Positions 52,505 through 60,860 of a DNA stretch of 64,000 bases are shown in pieces. Each line of letters starts with the position of its first letter. Position 1 is the stretch's first letter. A program made the translations under genes and the position numbers. The stretch is from Pseudoneobacillus sp042683745 (GTDB lineage: Bacteria > Bacillota > Bacilli > Bacillales > Cytobacillaceae), in contig NZ_JBHUJX010000003.1 in assembly GCF_042683745.1 (NCBI RefSeq), positions 62,001 to 126,000 of the forward strand. Direction: 5' to 3'. The notes below the pieces were generated by a model. The model was not told the DNA's origin, did not search any database, and saw only the letters and a program-made list of their open reading frames with translations.

Positions 52505-54040
52505 CTAGTAATCTAATTTGTTCAATAAAACCTCTGCCCTATGCTGAACCCCTTTAGAGCTGTGTTTAGCTTTCACCACTGTAATACCTTGACCTTCAAT
52601 GATTTTCAATGACTTACTTGTCCATGTTCCACTGTCATTCACAAGATTTATAAGCAGTCGATCATAAATAGTTTTCCATTCACGAGTTACAAGCGATGAT
52701 AATATCAACATCGACAAAGAGCGATTTTCCCGTTCAATTTCTATAATGTTGTATTGTTTTCCATTTCCCAAATATATTTGAGCAATTACATAACGCCGTT
52801 TAGTGACGTTATCACCCAATTTCGTAAATCTACGTTCACCATGACCATCTGGCAACACATCCATAATTACTTGTATTGTTCCTACAATAGGATATTGCTC
52901 AAGTGCTTTGAGGACATTAATAAAATCTTGAAGCTCGCCTTGTGCCTGAATTTCATGTAGCATTTGATGCTCTAATCCTCGCACGAGTTGTTGGCCACCA
53001 CTATCTGCGGTAGATCGAATGGAATCATGATTAATGTAGTATATCTTCGTGTTTTCATCTTCCTTCATTCGTTGCTTGGAATGGCTACCTTTAATACGTT
53101 TAATTGTAGGAACTGATGTGTATTCATGTTTTAACTGATTCATTTGTACAAGATCAAAGTCTTCTGTAGAACCATCTAATTGTTCATCTAATGTGAAACC
53201 CTCTTCATCACCCTGTCTATTTAGAGACCGATAAGTGTATTTTTTTGACTCATTGGATTTCTTTTGATCTTGTATTTCCGGATGAGAAATCGAAATATGC
53301 TGGTACGATATATTTTTATTTTTCACATTAGCAATTTGTAGTACTGTATATGTGTTATTCTTCTCCTTTACACGAGCTGTTATTGTTAGTGGTTGTGTAA
53401 AATTCCATTCGAACTTCAAATTCTTTTCCTGCAACCAAGTAAAAGCGATGTTTTCATATACTTGCCGTATATCACGATTCGTTAGCAACCACACCAATTG
53501 ATAAATGAACGCTGTCTTTGTGTATTTCAATTCATATTGTGAGGAAAAGCTAAGATGAAATTTATTAGGTTCATATGTTTCCGTGAAAAACTGAGGAAAT
53601 GAATTTGATTCAAACAAGCGATATAAAAGGAAACCATTCGGAGCTAATAAGCTACGTAATACTTCAATGATTGGTAAAATAACATTCTTCCCATTGAAAG
53701 AAAACACGAAACTACGGGAAGTAGCAGGATCACTGCTTCCTTGAATAGACCAAGGGCGTTCGTGATATTTAACTTTATCGGGATAAATAGTCATATCGAT
53801 TTCTTGTACGCCTTCAGGAACTTGACTAGCCGTTATAATACCATCAGTATAATAATGTTGGATTGCTAAGCATGGTAATGTACCCCAATCCATTAATATA
53901 CCTTCTGTACGGCCTTTTGAGCGAAAATAAGCTTTAATCATCTTTTTATGATCATATCGGAATGGTTCACCAATCCATAGCAATTGTGCTTTTTCCCCTT
54001 TTGCAAAAGGCCAAGCAATTTTAACTTGTTGTTTGCCCAT
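52505..54040 (-). CDS. tnsE: Tn7-like target selector TnsE
   Basis: A 511-residue homologue of Tn7 TnsE, which directs insertion to replicating DNA, especially mobile plasmids, by binding the sliding clamp and recessed 3' ends. Segments align with E. coli TnsE from memory: FIYQLVWLLTNRDIRQVYENI corresponds to its VVQLLVWLFSDQD region, and YNIIEIERENRSLSML to FVLLEVDASDGVKML. It overlaps tnsD by 20 bases, last in the tns operon. The presence of TnsE means the element can use two targeting routes and may explain the insertion of a second element within it. Confidence 0.85.
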   Translation of the reverse strand: MGKQQVKIAWPFAKGEKAQLLWIGEPFRYDHKKMIKAYFRSKGRTEGILMDWGTLPCLAIQHYYTDGIITASQVPEGVQEIDMTIYPDKVKYHERPWSIQGSSDPATSRSFVFSFNGKNVILPIIEVLRSLLAPNGFLLYRLFESNSFPQFFTETYEPNKFHLSFSSQYELKYTKTAFIYQLVWLLTNRDIRQVYENIAFTWLQEKNLKFEWNFTQPLTITARVKEKNNTYTVLQIANVKNKNISYQHISISHPEIQDQKKSNESKKYTYRSLNRQGDEEGFTLDEQLDGSTEDFDLVQMNQLKHEYTSVPTIKRIKGSHSKQRMKEDENTKIYYINHDSIRSTADSGGQQLVRGLEHQMLHEIQAQGELQDFINVLKALEQYPIVGTIQVIMDVLPDGHGERRFTKLGDNVTKRRYVIAQIYLGNGKQYNIIEIERENRSLSMLILSSLVTREWKTIYDRLLINLVNDSGTWTSKSLKIIEGQGITVVKAKHSSKGVQHRAEVLLNKLDY

Positions 54041-55892
54041 TACTTTTCACTTCCTGTTTTGTTCGTAAATGTTCTTCCAAATACGGTTTTATCTCATGAA
54101 AATGATGTGACTTAACAGCGCCAACACGCTGCACTTTCCATAATACAACTGGTTCTTGCTCCTGTAATATTCGATCAATAATCTTACAACAACGTCTGAT
54201 TTGAAATTGCTGGGTAGATTCCACAATTTCAGACAGGAGCTTTTTAGTTCGGGGTAGCTTATCAAGATGTTTCTCCAAGTTTGATAATATTCCAAATCGT
54301 TTTCCTATAATCGAAATTGTAATTCGAACAGGTTTATCTAGTTCGATTAACTCCTTGTAAAATTTCTCTATTTTAGAGCAGTATTCTCGATCACGTGAGG
54401 CCCAATCGACAATTGCCTGGTTCTTCTTCTTCTTCTCTTGAATTATAGGCAACTGTTCAAACAGCCACTCTTTATCGTGACGATACAAGTATATATATTC
54501 TTTTGGGAAACACTTACGAATTTGTGTTCTTGAATAACTTGGATATTGCTGCATTCCCTTTAATAATTGTTTTCGATAAGTCAGCAACATTGGAGGAATG
54601 TCCTTTTCTGATAGTTCTTCTATTCTCATCTCTGAAGAAAGGTATTTTTTAACCGTTTTTGAATCTACTCCAAACATTTTTGCTAATGATCTTGTACTGT
54701 AAGTACATTCAGTTGCCAATTCATGTAATTTAGCCTTCCAGATGTCTCCAAACGCTTTTATACGTCCAATACGATATTTATCTTCAGATAATCTATCAGG
54801 ACCTTTTCTAGCGTATATAAAGCCACAAGAGCATTCAAACGTACCTATAGTTGCTTTTGATTTAAAATCTCTCGTAACATCTACTTCTTGGATCACATAT
54901 TCCTTATAATGATTAGCTGCCTTATTTAAACAAGGCCATGGGCCACTACCAAAAGGACCTGTATCAGCTTCAATTTGTAAAAAGGTCTTCAAATCTTGCT
55001 CTAAAAAATAAAGCATAAGCAAATGACGAAAAGGATGTGCATGACGTTTTAGATTTCGTGTAATAACCTTGAGCCAATTGTACTCATCATTTACATCAAT
55101 TTCTGATTCGTACTTACCTAAAAATCCTTTTGGAAATTTTGCTTGAAATGCATTGTATAGCTCATTTTGCCGAATGCGATTTGAAGTTGTTATTAAATTA
55201 CTCTCTCGTAAAAGAGCACGATATTTTAGATTAATAGATTCTCTTGAAAATTTATATATTGGAATTTGCAATAGTTGATAAGCCATCTTTGCTAAAGCAA
55301 TTTGAATAGTTACAAACTCTTTTGGTTCAGTTTCTTGAAGTATCGATAAATTCATCAGTTCCTTTTCAAATCGAATAAACTCAATTCGACTTGATTTTGA
55401 AAAATCGATCGCGTATTTCTTTAATTTCAGCTCATGATGTGCACAATAAAAAATCCCTTGTAGCTGGTGCTCACGATGTATATAAGGTTCTCCGTATTGA
55501 TTAACATCGTTTGTTGCACACTCTGGACAATAAAATAGTCCATCCTTTTTACAAATACCTCCCGCAACCATTCCAAGTCTTGGATAAAGTCCTATCCCAC
55601 GATCCTGGACGTCTTCTAGAATTTCCTTTTGACGTTGCTTAGAAAGAAACGGATCATAGTATGGGTAAATCGTATGCTTAGTTAATAAATTTCCAACTGA
55701 GTAATTGGAACCTAGTTGCTGAGCCAATACAGAAAAATGACTACCAATCTGCACACTAGGAATTACAGAACGACTTTGAAATACTTCTTCTAATGTGTCT
55801 TTGCAATCAATATTGCCACTATAGAAGTGATAACGTGCAATCGCTGAATAGATCAATTCACGAGGATATGGGTTCGTAAAGAACGGTAGCAT
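54021..55892 (-). CDS. tnsD: TnsD/TniQ target-site protein
   Basis: A 623-residue TniQ-family protein that recognises attTn7 in the 3' end of glmS. The N-terminal part reads FFTNPYPRELIYSAIARYHFYSG, typical of TniQ, followed by a zinc finger FYCPEC...HREHQLQGIFYCAHH (CxxC-His-CxxH). The C-terminal region includes several HTH-like DNA-binding segments (ATECTYSTRSLAKMFGVDSKTVKKYL). Its function is corroborated by the element's position, 25 bases from glmS. A hairpin lies before its RBS. Confidence 0.92.
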   Translation of the reverse strand: MLPFFTNPYPRELIYSAIARYHFYSGNIDCKDTLEEVFQSRSVIPSVQIGSHFSVLAQQLGSNYSVGNLLTKHTIYPYYDPFLSKQRQKEILEDVQDRGIGLYPRLGMVAGGICKKDGLFYCPECATNDVNQYGEPYIHREHQLQGIFYCAHHELKLKKYAIDFSKSSRIEFIRFEKELMNLSILQETEPKEFVTIQIALAKMAYQLLQIPIYKFSRESINLKYRALLRESNLITTSNRIRQNELYNAFQAKFPKGFLGKYESEIDVNDEYNWLKVITRNLKRHAHPFRHLLMLYFLEQDLKTFLQIEADTGPFGSGPWPCLNKAANHYKEYVIQEVDVTRDFKSKATIGTFECSCGFIYARKGPDRLSEDKYRIGRIKAFGDIWKAKLHELATECTYSTRSLAKMFGVDSKTVKKYLSSEMRIEELSEKDIPPMLLTYRKQLLKGMQQYPSYSRTQIRKCFPKEYIYLYRHDKEWLFEQLPIIQEKKKKNQAIVDWASRDREYCSKIEKFYKELIELDKPVRITISIIGKRFGILSNLEKHLDKLPRTKKLLSEIVESTQQFQIRRCCKIIDRILQEQEPVVLWKVQRVGAVKSHHFHEIKPYLEEHLRTKQEVKSNGQTTS

Positions 55893-55902
55893 CTAAAATC
55901 CC

Positions 55903-55946
55903 CCTAGTTTTATTCGACATACTTCTATCATGTCGATCAAACTAGG
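55903..55946 (-). promoter_or_regulatory. stem-loop between tnsC and tnsD
   Basis: CCTAGTTT pairs with AAACTAGG, and an inner CGACAT with ATGTCG, with small internal bulges. The lower arm touches the AGGGGGA ribosome binding site of tnsD. It lacks a following T-run, so it looks like an RNA switch or translational damper rather than a terminator. Confidence 0.6.
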
Positions 55947-55977
55947 TTTTTAGACACCTCATGACTTAGTTTTTAAT

Positions 55978-57669
55978 TTACTTATAGAATTCTTGTAGTG
56001 GATTTTTAATAAATCCTTTTAATTTCAACAATTCGTAAGGGTGTTGCTTTTTTTCAATTGCTGCTGTTCTTAATGTTAACAATGGTAATAATTCTCTCTT
56101 TTGCATCTTTGATTCTTTATTTTCTTTCTTTTGTTGATTTAGTGTAATTGCTTGTTGAATTGAATCTGTTTTTAATACATTTAAATCTGTATCAATCGGG
56201 TTATTTTCAACAATTTTAATGATAATTCGCTTAATATCACTCAATTCCAGATTATCAAAAATACCTAGTGAAGCTACCTCCACAGTTAAACTTTCTATCG
56301 TATCCTGTCGCTTATATCTCAAAGTATTTTGTCGTTCTTTCATCGCCTCTTTGATTTTACCTTCATACTCTGTATTTTTCTTATGGTTAATCATCAGATC
56401 GTCTAGATTTATCATAATATCCTCGTACTTATACATCGCTTTTAAATCGTTTTTACGAATTGCATTGAGCATTGGTTGGATAATTCTCATATCCTCTTTT
56501 GCTGTCTTCTTCAGAACACGTGGAGTAATTCTTTCTTCCTCATTTGATTCATCAAATAAAGCTCGCTCCTGTGCTAAAATAAACAAGTTCACAGCAACCG
56601 AAGTTATCCCCTGACATTCCTCATAAAAAGTCCTTTTCACATCTTCAGTAAGTTCTGAGCGTATTTTAAGACATTGTAATTCCCATAAAGTTTCTAAAAA
56701 GAACTCCCATTCCTCACTGTCCTCAGCCATACGGTCCCAAATAATCGCTCCGTCACTCGCTGCACGACGAGCTTGTCGGAAGTTCCCTTTAAATAGTTGC
56801 TGTGCTTTTGAAGTACCAATCAATACAGTAGGAATACCAACCGTATTTGATAACGTAACAAAGAAATTCAGCATTTCCTCTTGGTCATTTTTAGAATGTA
56901 AAAGATGTTGGATCTCATCGATGACTAGCACACCAATACCATACATACTGGCTAATGAAGTCATATGCAAAAGCATTGTTGATGTAACACGATTTAAATA
57001 GCCGTATTTCTCTAAATACCGTGTGCCAAGTAAATTATCAATCGCTTTGAAAAAGCTTTTACAAAGCGTTGATAAACTGCCATCATATGGACAATCAATT
57101 TTCAGCCAAACAATTTGCGTACGATTAAAAGGCTGGCCTTCATACGTCTCATGTTTAATGACTTGAGGATACATTAGCAACAACCGTTCAATCGCAGTTG
57201 TTTTACCGATACCAGAGATTCCGATAATTGATAAACTATCTGCTGTAGAACGAATATAATTCAAGCGCTCATCAATGTATTTGTGAGCTTCTTCCTCATC
57301 TTCACGCAATTGGTGTAATACTCGAATACGTTCTAAAAATGTTCTATCTAAAGGATTTCGAGCTAGGTAACCTCTACGAATTAGCGTAGAAAGTCTCCGT
57401 TCTACTTCAAAATGGATAGGTAAGGGCTGAATAAAGTTTTTCACACGTTTCAGCACATGATATCGGATATTCGTTTCACTTTGCTTTTCTTGCTGAGTAA
57501 TACGTGGTGTTACCATAAATCGCTCTAGCACATTGTCTTCACTGAAAATAGGGGGAAGAGCTTCGATGAATGGATTTTTACTATACTCTGATAAAGCCTG
57601 TTCCTTATATGTAGCTTCCACAAAATCGCCTTTAAGGACAAGGCTATTCGTCTTTTCCAAACGTCTCAT
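55978..57669 (-). CDS. tnsC: TnsC AAA+ regulator
   Basis: A 563-residue AAA+ ATPase that links target choice to the TnsAB transposase and mediates target immunity. Walker A GISGIGKTTAIERL and Walker B GVLVIDEIQHLL are intact; a sensor-type VLIGTSKAQ follows. The start overlaps the tnsB end by 26 bases. Long helical C-terminal extensions contact TnsA and TnsD in the Tn7 family. It is separated from tnsD by 85 bases. Confidence 0.92.
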   Translation of the reverse strand: MRRLEKTNSLVLKGDFVEATYKEQALSEYSKNPFIEALPPIFSEDNVLERFMVTPRITQQEKQSETNIRYHVLKRVKNFIQPLPIHFEVERRLSTLIRRGYLARNPLDRTFLERIRVLHQLREDEEEAHKYIDERLNYIRSTADSLSIIGISGIGKTTAIERLLLMYPQVIKHETYEGQPFNRTQIVWLKIDCPYDGSLSTLCKSFFKAIDNLLGTRYLEKYGYLNRVTSTMLLHMTSLASMYGIGVLVIDEIQHLLHSKNDQEEMLNFFVTLSNTVGIPTVLIGTSKAQQLFKGNFRQARRAASDGAIIWDRMAEDSEEWEFFLETLWELQCLKIRSELTEDVKRTFYEECQGITSVAVNLFILAQERALFDESNEEERITPRVLKKTAKEDMRIIQPMLNAIRKNDLKAMYKYEDIMINLDDLMINHKKNTEYEGKIKEAMKERQNTLRYKRQDTIESLTVEVASLGIFDNLELSDIKRIIIKIVENNPIDTDLNVLKTDSIQQAITLNQQKKENKESKMQKRELLPLLTLRTAAIEKKQHPYELLKLKGFIKNPLQEFYK

Positions 57670-59800
57670 CTCTCTTCTTCTTTAGTTTTTCCATTAGACG
57701 TGAACTAGATTTTTGAGGTATGTCATCTTGCACTTTTTCTTTTGTTACAAAATCAATAACATCTGCTTGATCACTGACTACAGCTGGCGATAGATCAAAC
57801 TTTTCCTCTTCACGATTTAACTGTTTTTCCGTATGTTTGTTATCTCTTATCGATACAATTTTTTCTTTCTTACTTGTCGGTTGATTGAATGATTGCCTTT
57901 TCTTCTTTTCTGCCTTTTTTATTATTTCGTTCATCATGGCATCTGTATTAATTGTTAGCTGCACTTGATGAGAGCGTTCGATCTCTTCCAACTCACTCCG
58001 TAGCTGTTGCTGAAAAACGATTTCCTCTAAAAAGTCATTTCGATACTGTTGACTCGGTTCAAGTAATATACACTCTTCATAATCCTTACCATTATCATGA
58101 GGAATATATATCTTCTCGACATTACGAGGGTCATAAACAATTTCAACACTGCGATTTTTAAGCTTCAAATACCACTGTTCTTCAATGGCTTGTCGTGAAC
58201 CATATAACAAGTTTTTAAACTTAATACCGGCTCTAGAAATGGTTGCCTTGCCACGTGGTAACACATTTAAGCGTAGAATATTACGATCAACTGTTCTTAA
58301 ACGCCCTTTACGATTTTGAATGCCCCAGTTCCATAAATTTACCGGTGTTGGCACTAGACCATCTGTAATCATTTCTTTTTCCATTGGATATTTATCAATG
58401 ATTTTATGATTATGATGAAGGACTAGCGTAATAATTAATGTTGTGAATTCTTTAAGATTTAACGTAGCATCTAAACGATAATCTTGATCTCCACGCTCTC
58501 GATATTCCTTTTGAATTGCACCAGGAGCCTTTTGCTTTATCTTACCGTTAAACGTACGAAATTTACGTTCAACAATTCCTTTTAAATCCCCTCGGTAAGC
58601 TGTCGTATTTTCTATTTTTATATTTATGTTATTGATCAAATTTCCTACAGAATATCCCTCAAACTCTCCTCGGTCTGCAATAATAATTTCTGGTAAATGT
58701 TTTGTTGGCCATTGTTCCTCTGTAATTTCGATTCCATATTGCTTACAAAAACCCACCTTGTCTGACACCATATTATCTAAAGCCATCATCGCTCCAATCC
58801 ATGAGGGCCCTTCTAATCCAACATATATTCCTGTTATTATTCGTGAATACACATCAATAACTGCATAAATAACAGGGCGGCCAATGACTTTATTTACATC
58901 AAATGAGCTCACTAAATATATATCTGCAATGGTAGCATCAATTTGAAAGCGAGTACCTGGACCATTTGTTTCCGATTTTGAATCACTTAAAATAGGTCGA
59001 TGCTTCAGTTCATATTCTTTAGCACTTTTACGGAACTGAATATCTTTCTTTGGATCTTCTATTTTCTTAAACCAATAGTAAAACTGATGGTATGACGGTA
59101 TTCGGTTTGCTTCCCAAACTCTATACTTCATTTCACCATTTTCTTTATAACGGTTTGAATAAAAATCACGCAATATAAAATGATAGACATCTTTTAATGA
59201 GTAATTGTTCGTTTTTCGGTAAAATTTATTAATGGCATGCTCAAACTGTAGCTTCACTTCGTCTGTTATATTAATGCCAGTTTGATAATCACCACTAATG
59301 TTCACTCTACGTGGACGACCTGTTTTGGCTTCTGTCAAAGATTTTGCTTTACCTTTGCCACCAGAGTTTGCATAGTCTGGTAACATGGCATTTTTATTCA
59401 TACCACGTTGCCAATAACGACTAAGTAGTTTTTTTACTTTAGTAGGTGTTATATTAAGCTCTTCAGCAATTTCTTTAATTTTTGACTCTCTTCCACGTTT
59501 CAAAAGCAATTCATTCATTTGTAGTAAACAATGCTCTTGAATGGTAGCCCAATCTTCTTCACGTTTTTGAATCTGTACTTCTGTTAGATCATTATCTGCT
59601 ACAACACGGACAAATGGATCTGCTATTACAAGCAATTCATACTGTTCAATTTCTGTAGCTAATGTTGTATATAGTTCTTTCTTAGGCATGGACGTATGAG
59701 CATCTATATCAACAATAAAAACATACGATTCCTCTATTTCAATTACACGAATTCGCTTAGAATCTTTCACATATTGAAGTACCTGATTAATATAAATCAT
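57644..59800 (-). CDS. tnsB: TnsB DDE transposase
   Basis: A 718-residue transposase of the Mu/Tn7 retroviral-integrase superfamily. N-terminal HTH segments (KIKEIAEELNITPTKVKKLLSRYW) bind end repeats. The DDE core is complete: first Asp in FQIDATIADIYLV, second in IIADRGEFEG, Glu in LKGIVERKFRTFNG. A Mu-type beta barrel and a charged C-terminal tail that contacts TnsC follow. It joins the 3' ends of the element to target DNA. It overlaps tnsA by four bases. Confidence 0.93.
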   Translation of the reverse strand: MIYINQVLQYVKDSKRIRVIEIEESYVFIVDIDAHTSMPKKELYTTLATEIEQYELLVIADPFVRVVADNDLTEVQIQKREEDWATIQEHCLLQMNELLLKRGRESKIKEIAEELNITPTKVKKLLSRYWQRGMNKNAMLPDYANSGGKGKAKSLTEAKTGRPRRVNISGDYQTGINITDEVKLQFEHAINKFYRKTNNYSLKDVYHFILRDFYSNRYKENGEMKYRVWEANRIPSYHQFYYWFKKIEDPKKDIQFRKSAKEYELKHRPILSDSKSETNGPGTRFQIDATIADIYLVSSFDVNKVIGRPVIYAVIDVYSRIITGIYVGLEGPSWIGAMMALDNMVSDKVGFCKQYGIEITEEQWPTKHLPEIIIADRGEFEGYSVGNLINNINIKIENTTAYRGDLKGIVERKFRTFNGKIKQKAPGAIQKEYRERGDQDYRLDATLNLKEFTTLIITLVLHHNHKIIDKYPMEKEMITDGLVPTPVNLWNWGIQNRKGRLRTVDRNILRLNVLPRGKATISRAGIKFKNLLYGSRQAIEEQWYLKLKNRSVEIVYDPRNVEKIYIPHDNGKDYEECILLEPSQQYRNDFLEEIVFQQQLRSELEEIERSHQVQLTINTDAMMNEIIKKAEKKKRQSFNQPTSKKEKIVSIRDNKHTEKQLNREEEKFDLSPAVVSDQADVIDFVTKEKVQDDIPQKSSSRLMEKLKKKRDETFGKDE

Positions 59801-60636
59801 CCGTATTTCACCTTCTTCACCTTACTTTCATCAACTGATTTAATAATAATTGGATGCTCTAAATCTATCGACTTCAACATATCTATAATGATAATTTTTT
59901 GAGCTATCAAATGATAAAATAGTGTAACCCCACTGCCAAAAGGTAAATGCGTGTCTTTATCAAATTCATTTGTGATTTTACGGATGCTTTCATTAGTGCC
60001 TAGTAGTCTTTGCATTAAAGAAATAGATAAATCTTCAATATACTGCGCATTCATTTCACGAAATACATCATAATCTCGAATGTCATAGTAATCGTGGATA
60101 TAACTGATATTTCTAGCCATTGTTTTAGGTATTTCTTCTTCTGTTACAATGCCCCAATCAATCTCTTTTCGATGCCAATACTCACGTTCAATCTCAAACT
60201 TTTCAAGAATACGCTCTTTTAATAATTCATCCTTCATTTTAATTGTACGAGCTACTTCAATTACGCCTTGTCCATTATTAATCGTTAATAAAAAATCCGT
60301 TGTCATCACAATCGGTTCCCCCGTTTTAGGATCAGTAGGATGTTTAACACCTAACTCATCTGCAATGACAATAGTTTCTTCCAACGGTAATAAAGGAAAT
60401 TGCTCACGAATATCCAAAACGAAATTCGAAAATTCAGTTATATAAAAGTAGTTTCGTTCTAAATCTGATAAAAATTCATGCTGCCTGTTTGTCTTTATTC
60501 CTTTCAAGCGAGTAGATCTTCCTAACGAAGATACATCTTGGATCTTTAACCATGGTTTATATTCTGAACCAATACCTGAACCACGGCCTTCTTTTATCCA
60601 TTTCTCAATTTTAGATGTTCTTTTTCTTTTTGACAT
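59797..60636 (-). CDS. tnsA: TnsA endonuclease subunit
   Basis: A 279-residue restriction-like nuclease that cuts the 5' ends so the element moves by cut-and-paste. Catalytic residues can be matched to E. coli TnsA: Glu in QHEFLSDLERNYF, Asp in TTDFLL and Lys in ARTIK, the latter aligned through the shared LEKxEIEREYW helix. The C-terminal domain that binds TnsC is present. Its promoter overlaps the innermost TnsB-type site, suggesting autoregulation. It is the first gene of tnsABCDE. Confidence 0.92.
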   Translation of the reverse strand: MSKRKRTSKIEKWIKEGRGSGIGSEYKPWLKIQDVSSLGRSTRLKGIKTNRQHEFLSDLERNYFYITEFSNFVLDIREQFPLLPLEETIVIADELGVKHPTDPKTGEPIVMTTDFLLTINNGQGVIEVARTIKMKDELLKERILEKFEIEREYWHRKEIDWGIVTEEEIPKTMARNISYIHDYYDIRDYDVFREMNAQYIEDLSISLMQRLLGTNESIRKITNEFDKDTHLPFGSGVTLFYHLIAQKIIIIDMLKSIDLEHPIIIKSVDESKVKKVKYG

Positions 60637-60655
60637 AAAAACACCCCTTTAGACA

Positions 60656-60684
60656 ATTATATCCAAAGGGGTAAAACGGTACAA
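60656..60684 (-). promoter_or_regulatory. tns operon promoter overlapping a TnsB site
   Basis: Minus strand: TTGTAC (60679-60684), 17-base spacer, TATAAT (60656-60661). The -35 lies within the innermost right-end repeat, so TnsB binding should repress the operon. The transcript would start about 13 bases before tnsA, just including its AAAGGGG site. Confidence 0.75.
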
Positions 60685-60762
60685 CTTTGTTATAAACGGT
60701 ATAAGTTTCTTTTAAACGGTACATCTTTCTTATAAACGGTACATCTTTCTTTTAAATCTACA
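60671..60762 (-). repeat. right end of the Tn7-like element: four TnsB-type sites at 20-base spacing
   Basis: The AAACGGTA core occurs with its GGT ending at 60680, 60700, 60720 and 60740, an exact 20-base period, each followed by a CTTTST-type tail. The terminus is ACA at 60760-60762. This compact array is the Tn7 right-end design. Confidence 0.9.
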
Positions 60763-60767
60763 GTCCA
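60763..60767. repeat. target-site duplication (right copy) of the Tn7-like element
   Basis: GTCCA, identical to 36248-36252. Its centre lies about 23 bases past the glmS stop codon. Confidence 0.9.
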
Positions 60768-60860
60768 TTACATCTAATAATATTTTTTTACTCCACCGTC
60801 ACACTCTTAGCCAAATTCCGCGGTTTATCTACATCACAATCGCGGTGTAGGGCAGCGTAA
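60763..60860 (-). other. attTn7 attachment site
   Basis: The 3' end of glmS (encoding RDCDVDKPRNLAKSVTVE) plus the 25 bases after its stop. TnsD-type proteins bind the conserved coding end and insertion occurs downstream without harming glmS. The exact TnsD footprint is not visible from sequence. Confidence 0.75.

Larger units (their letters stand above)
36253..60762. mobile_element. complete Tn7-like transposon (about 24.5 kb) at attTn7
   Basis: The element begins TGTTGGTTTGGAAT and ends (read from the right inward) TGTAGATTTAAAAG, with the first TnsB-type site starting at the same distance on each side. A perfect 5-base duplication (GTCCA) flanks it. The right end faces glmS and lies 25 bases from its stop codon, as in Tn7 of E. 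coli. It carries tnsA, B, C, D and E, all intact, with tnsA next to the right end. Cargo: type III restriction-modification, ImmA/IrrE pair, NYN protein, membrane protein, decayed genes and a second nested element. It looks transposition-competent. Confidence 0.93.

Noticed and set aside
59797..60636. Loss of the catalytic lysine of TnsA (EVA where a QVK-like motif was expected)
   Set aside because: Counting from the conserved LEKxEIEREYW helix, the lysine of ARTIK falls exactly at the E. coli Lys position without a gap.
36253..60762. CRISPR-associated transposon (CAST)
   Set aside because: No cas gene and no direct-repeat array were seen; TnsA, TnsD and TnsE are of the classic Tn7 type and the site is attTn7.
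60768..60772. TTACA as the right terminus of the outer element, suggested by ATTACA near both right ends
   Set aside because: TGT 14 bases before the first TnsB-type core fits all four ends. Only the terminus at 60762 gives a matching 5-base duplication, and it also fits the expected distance to glmS.
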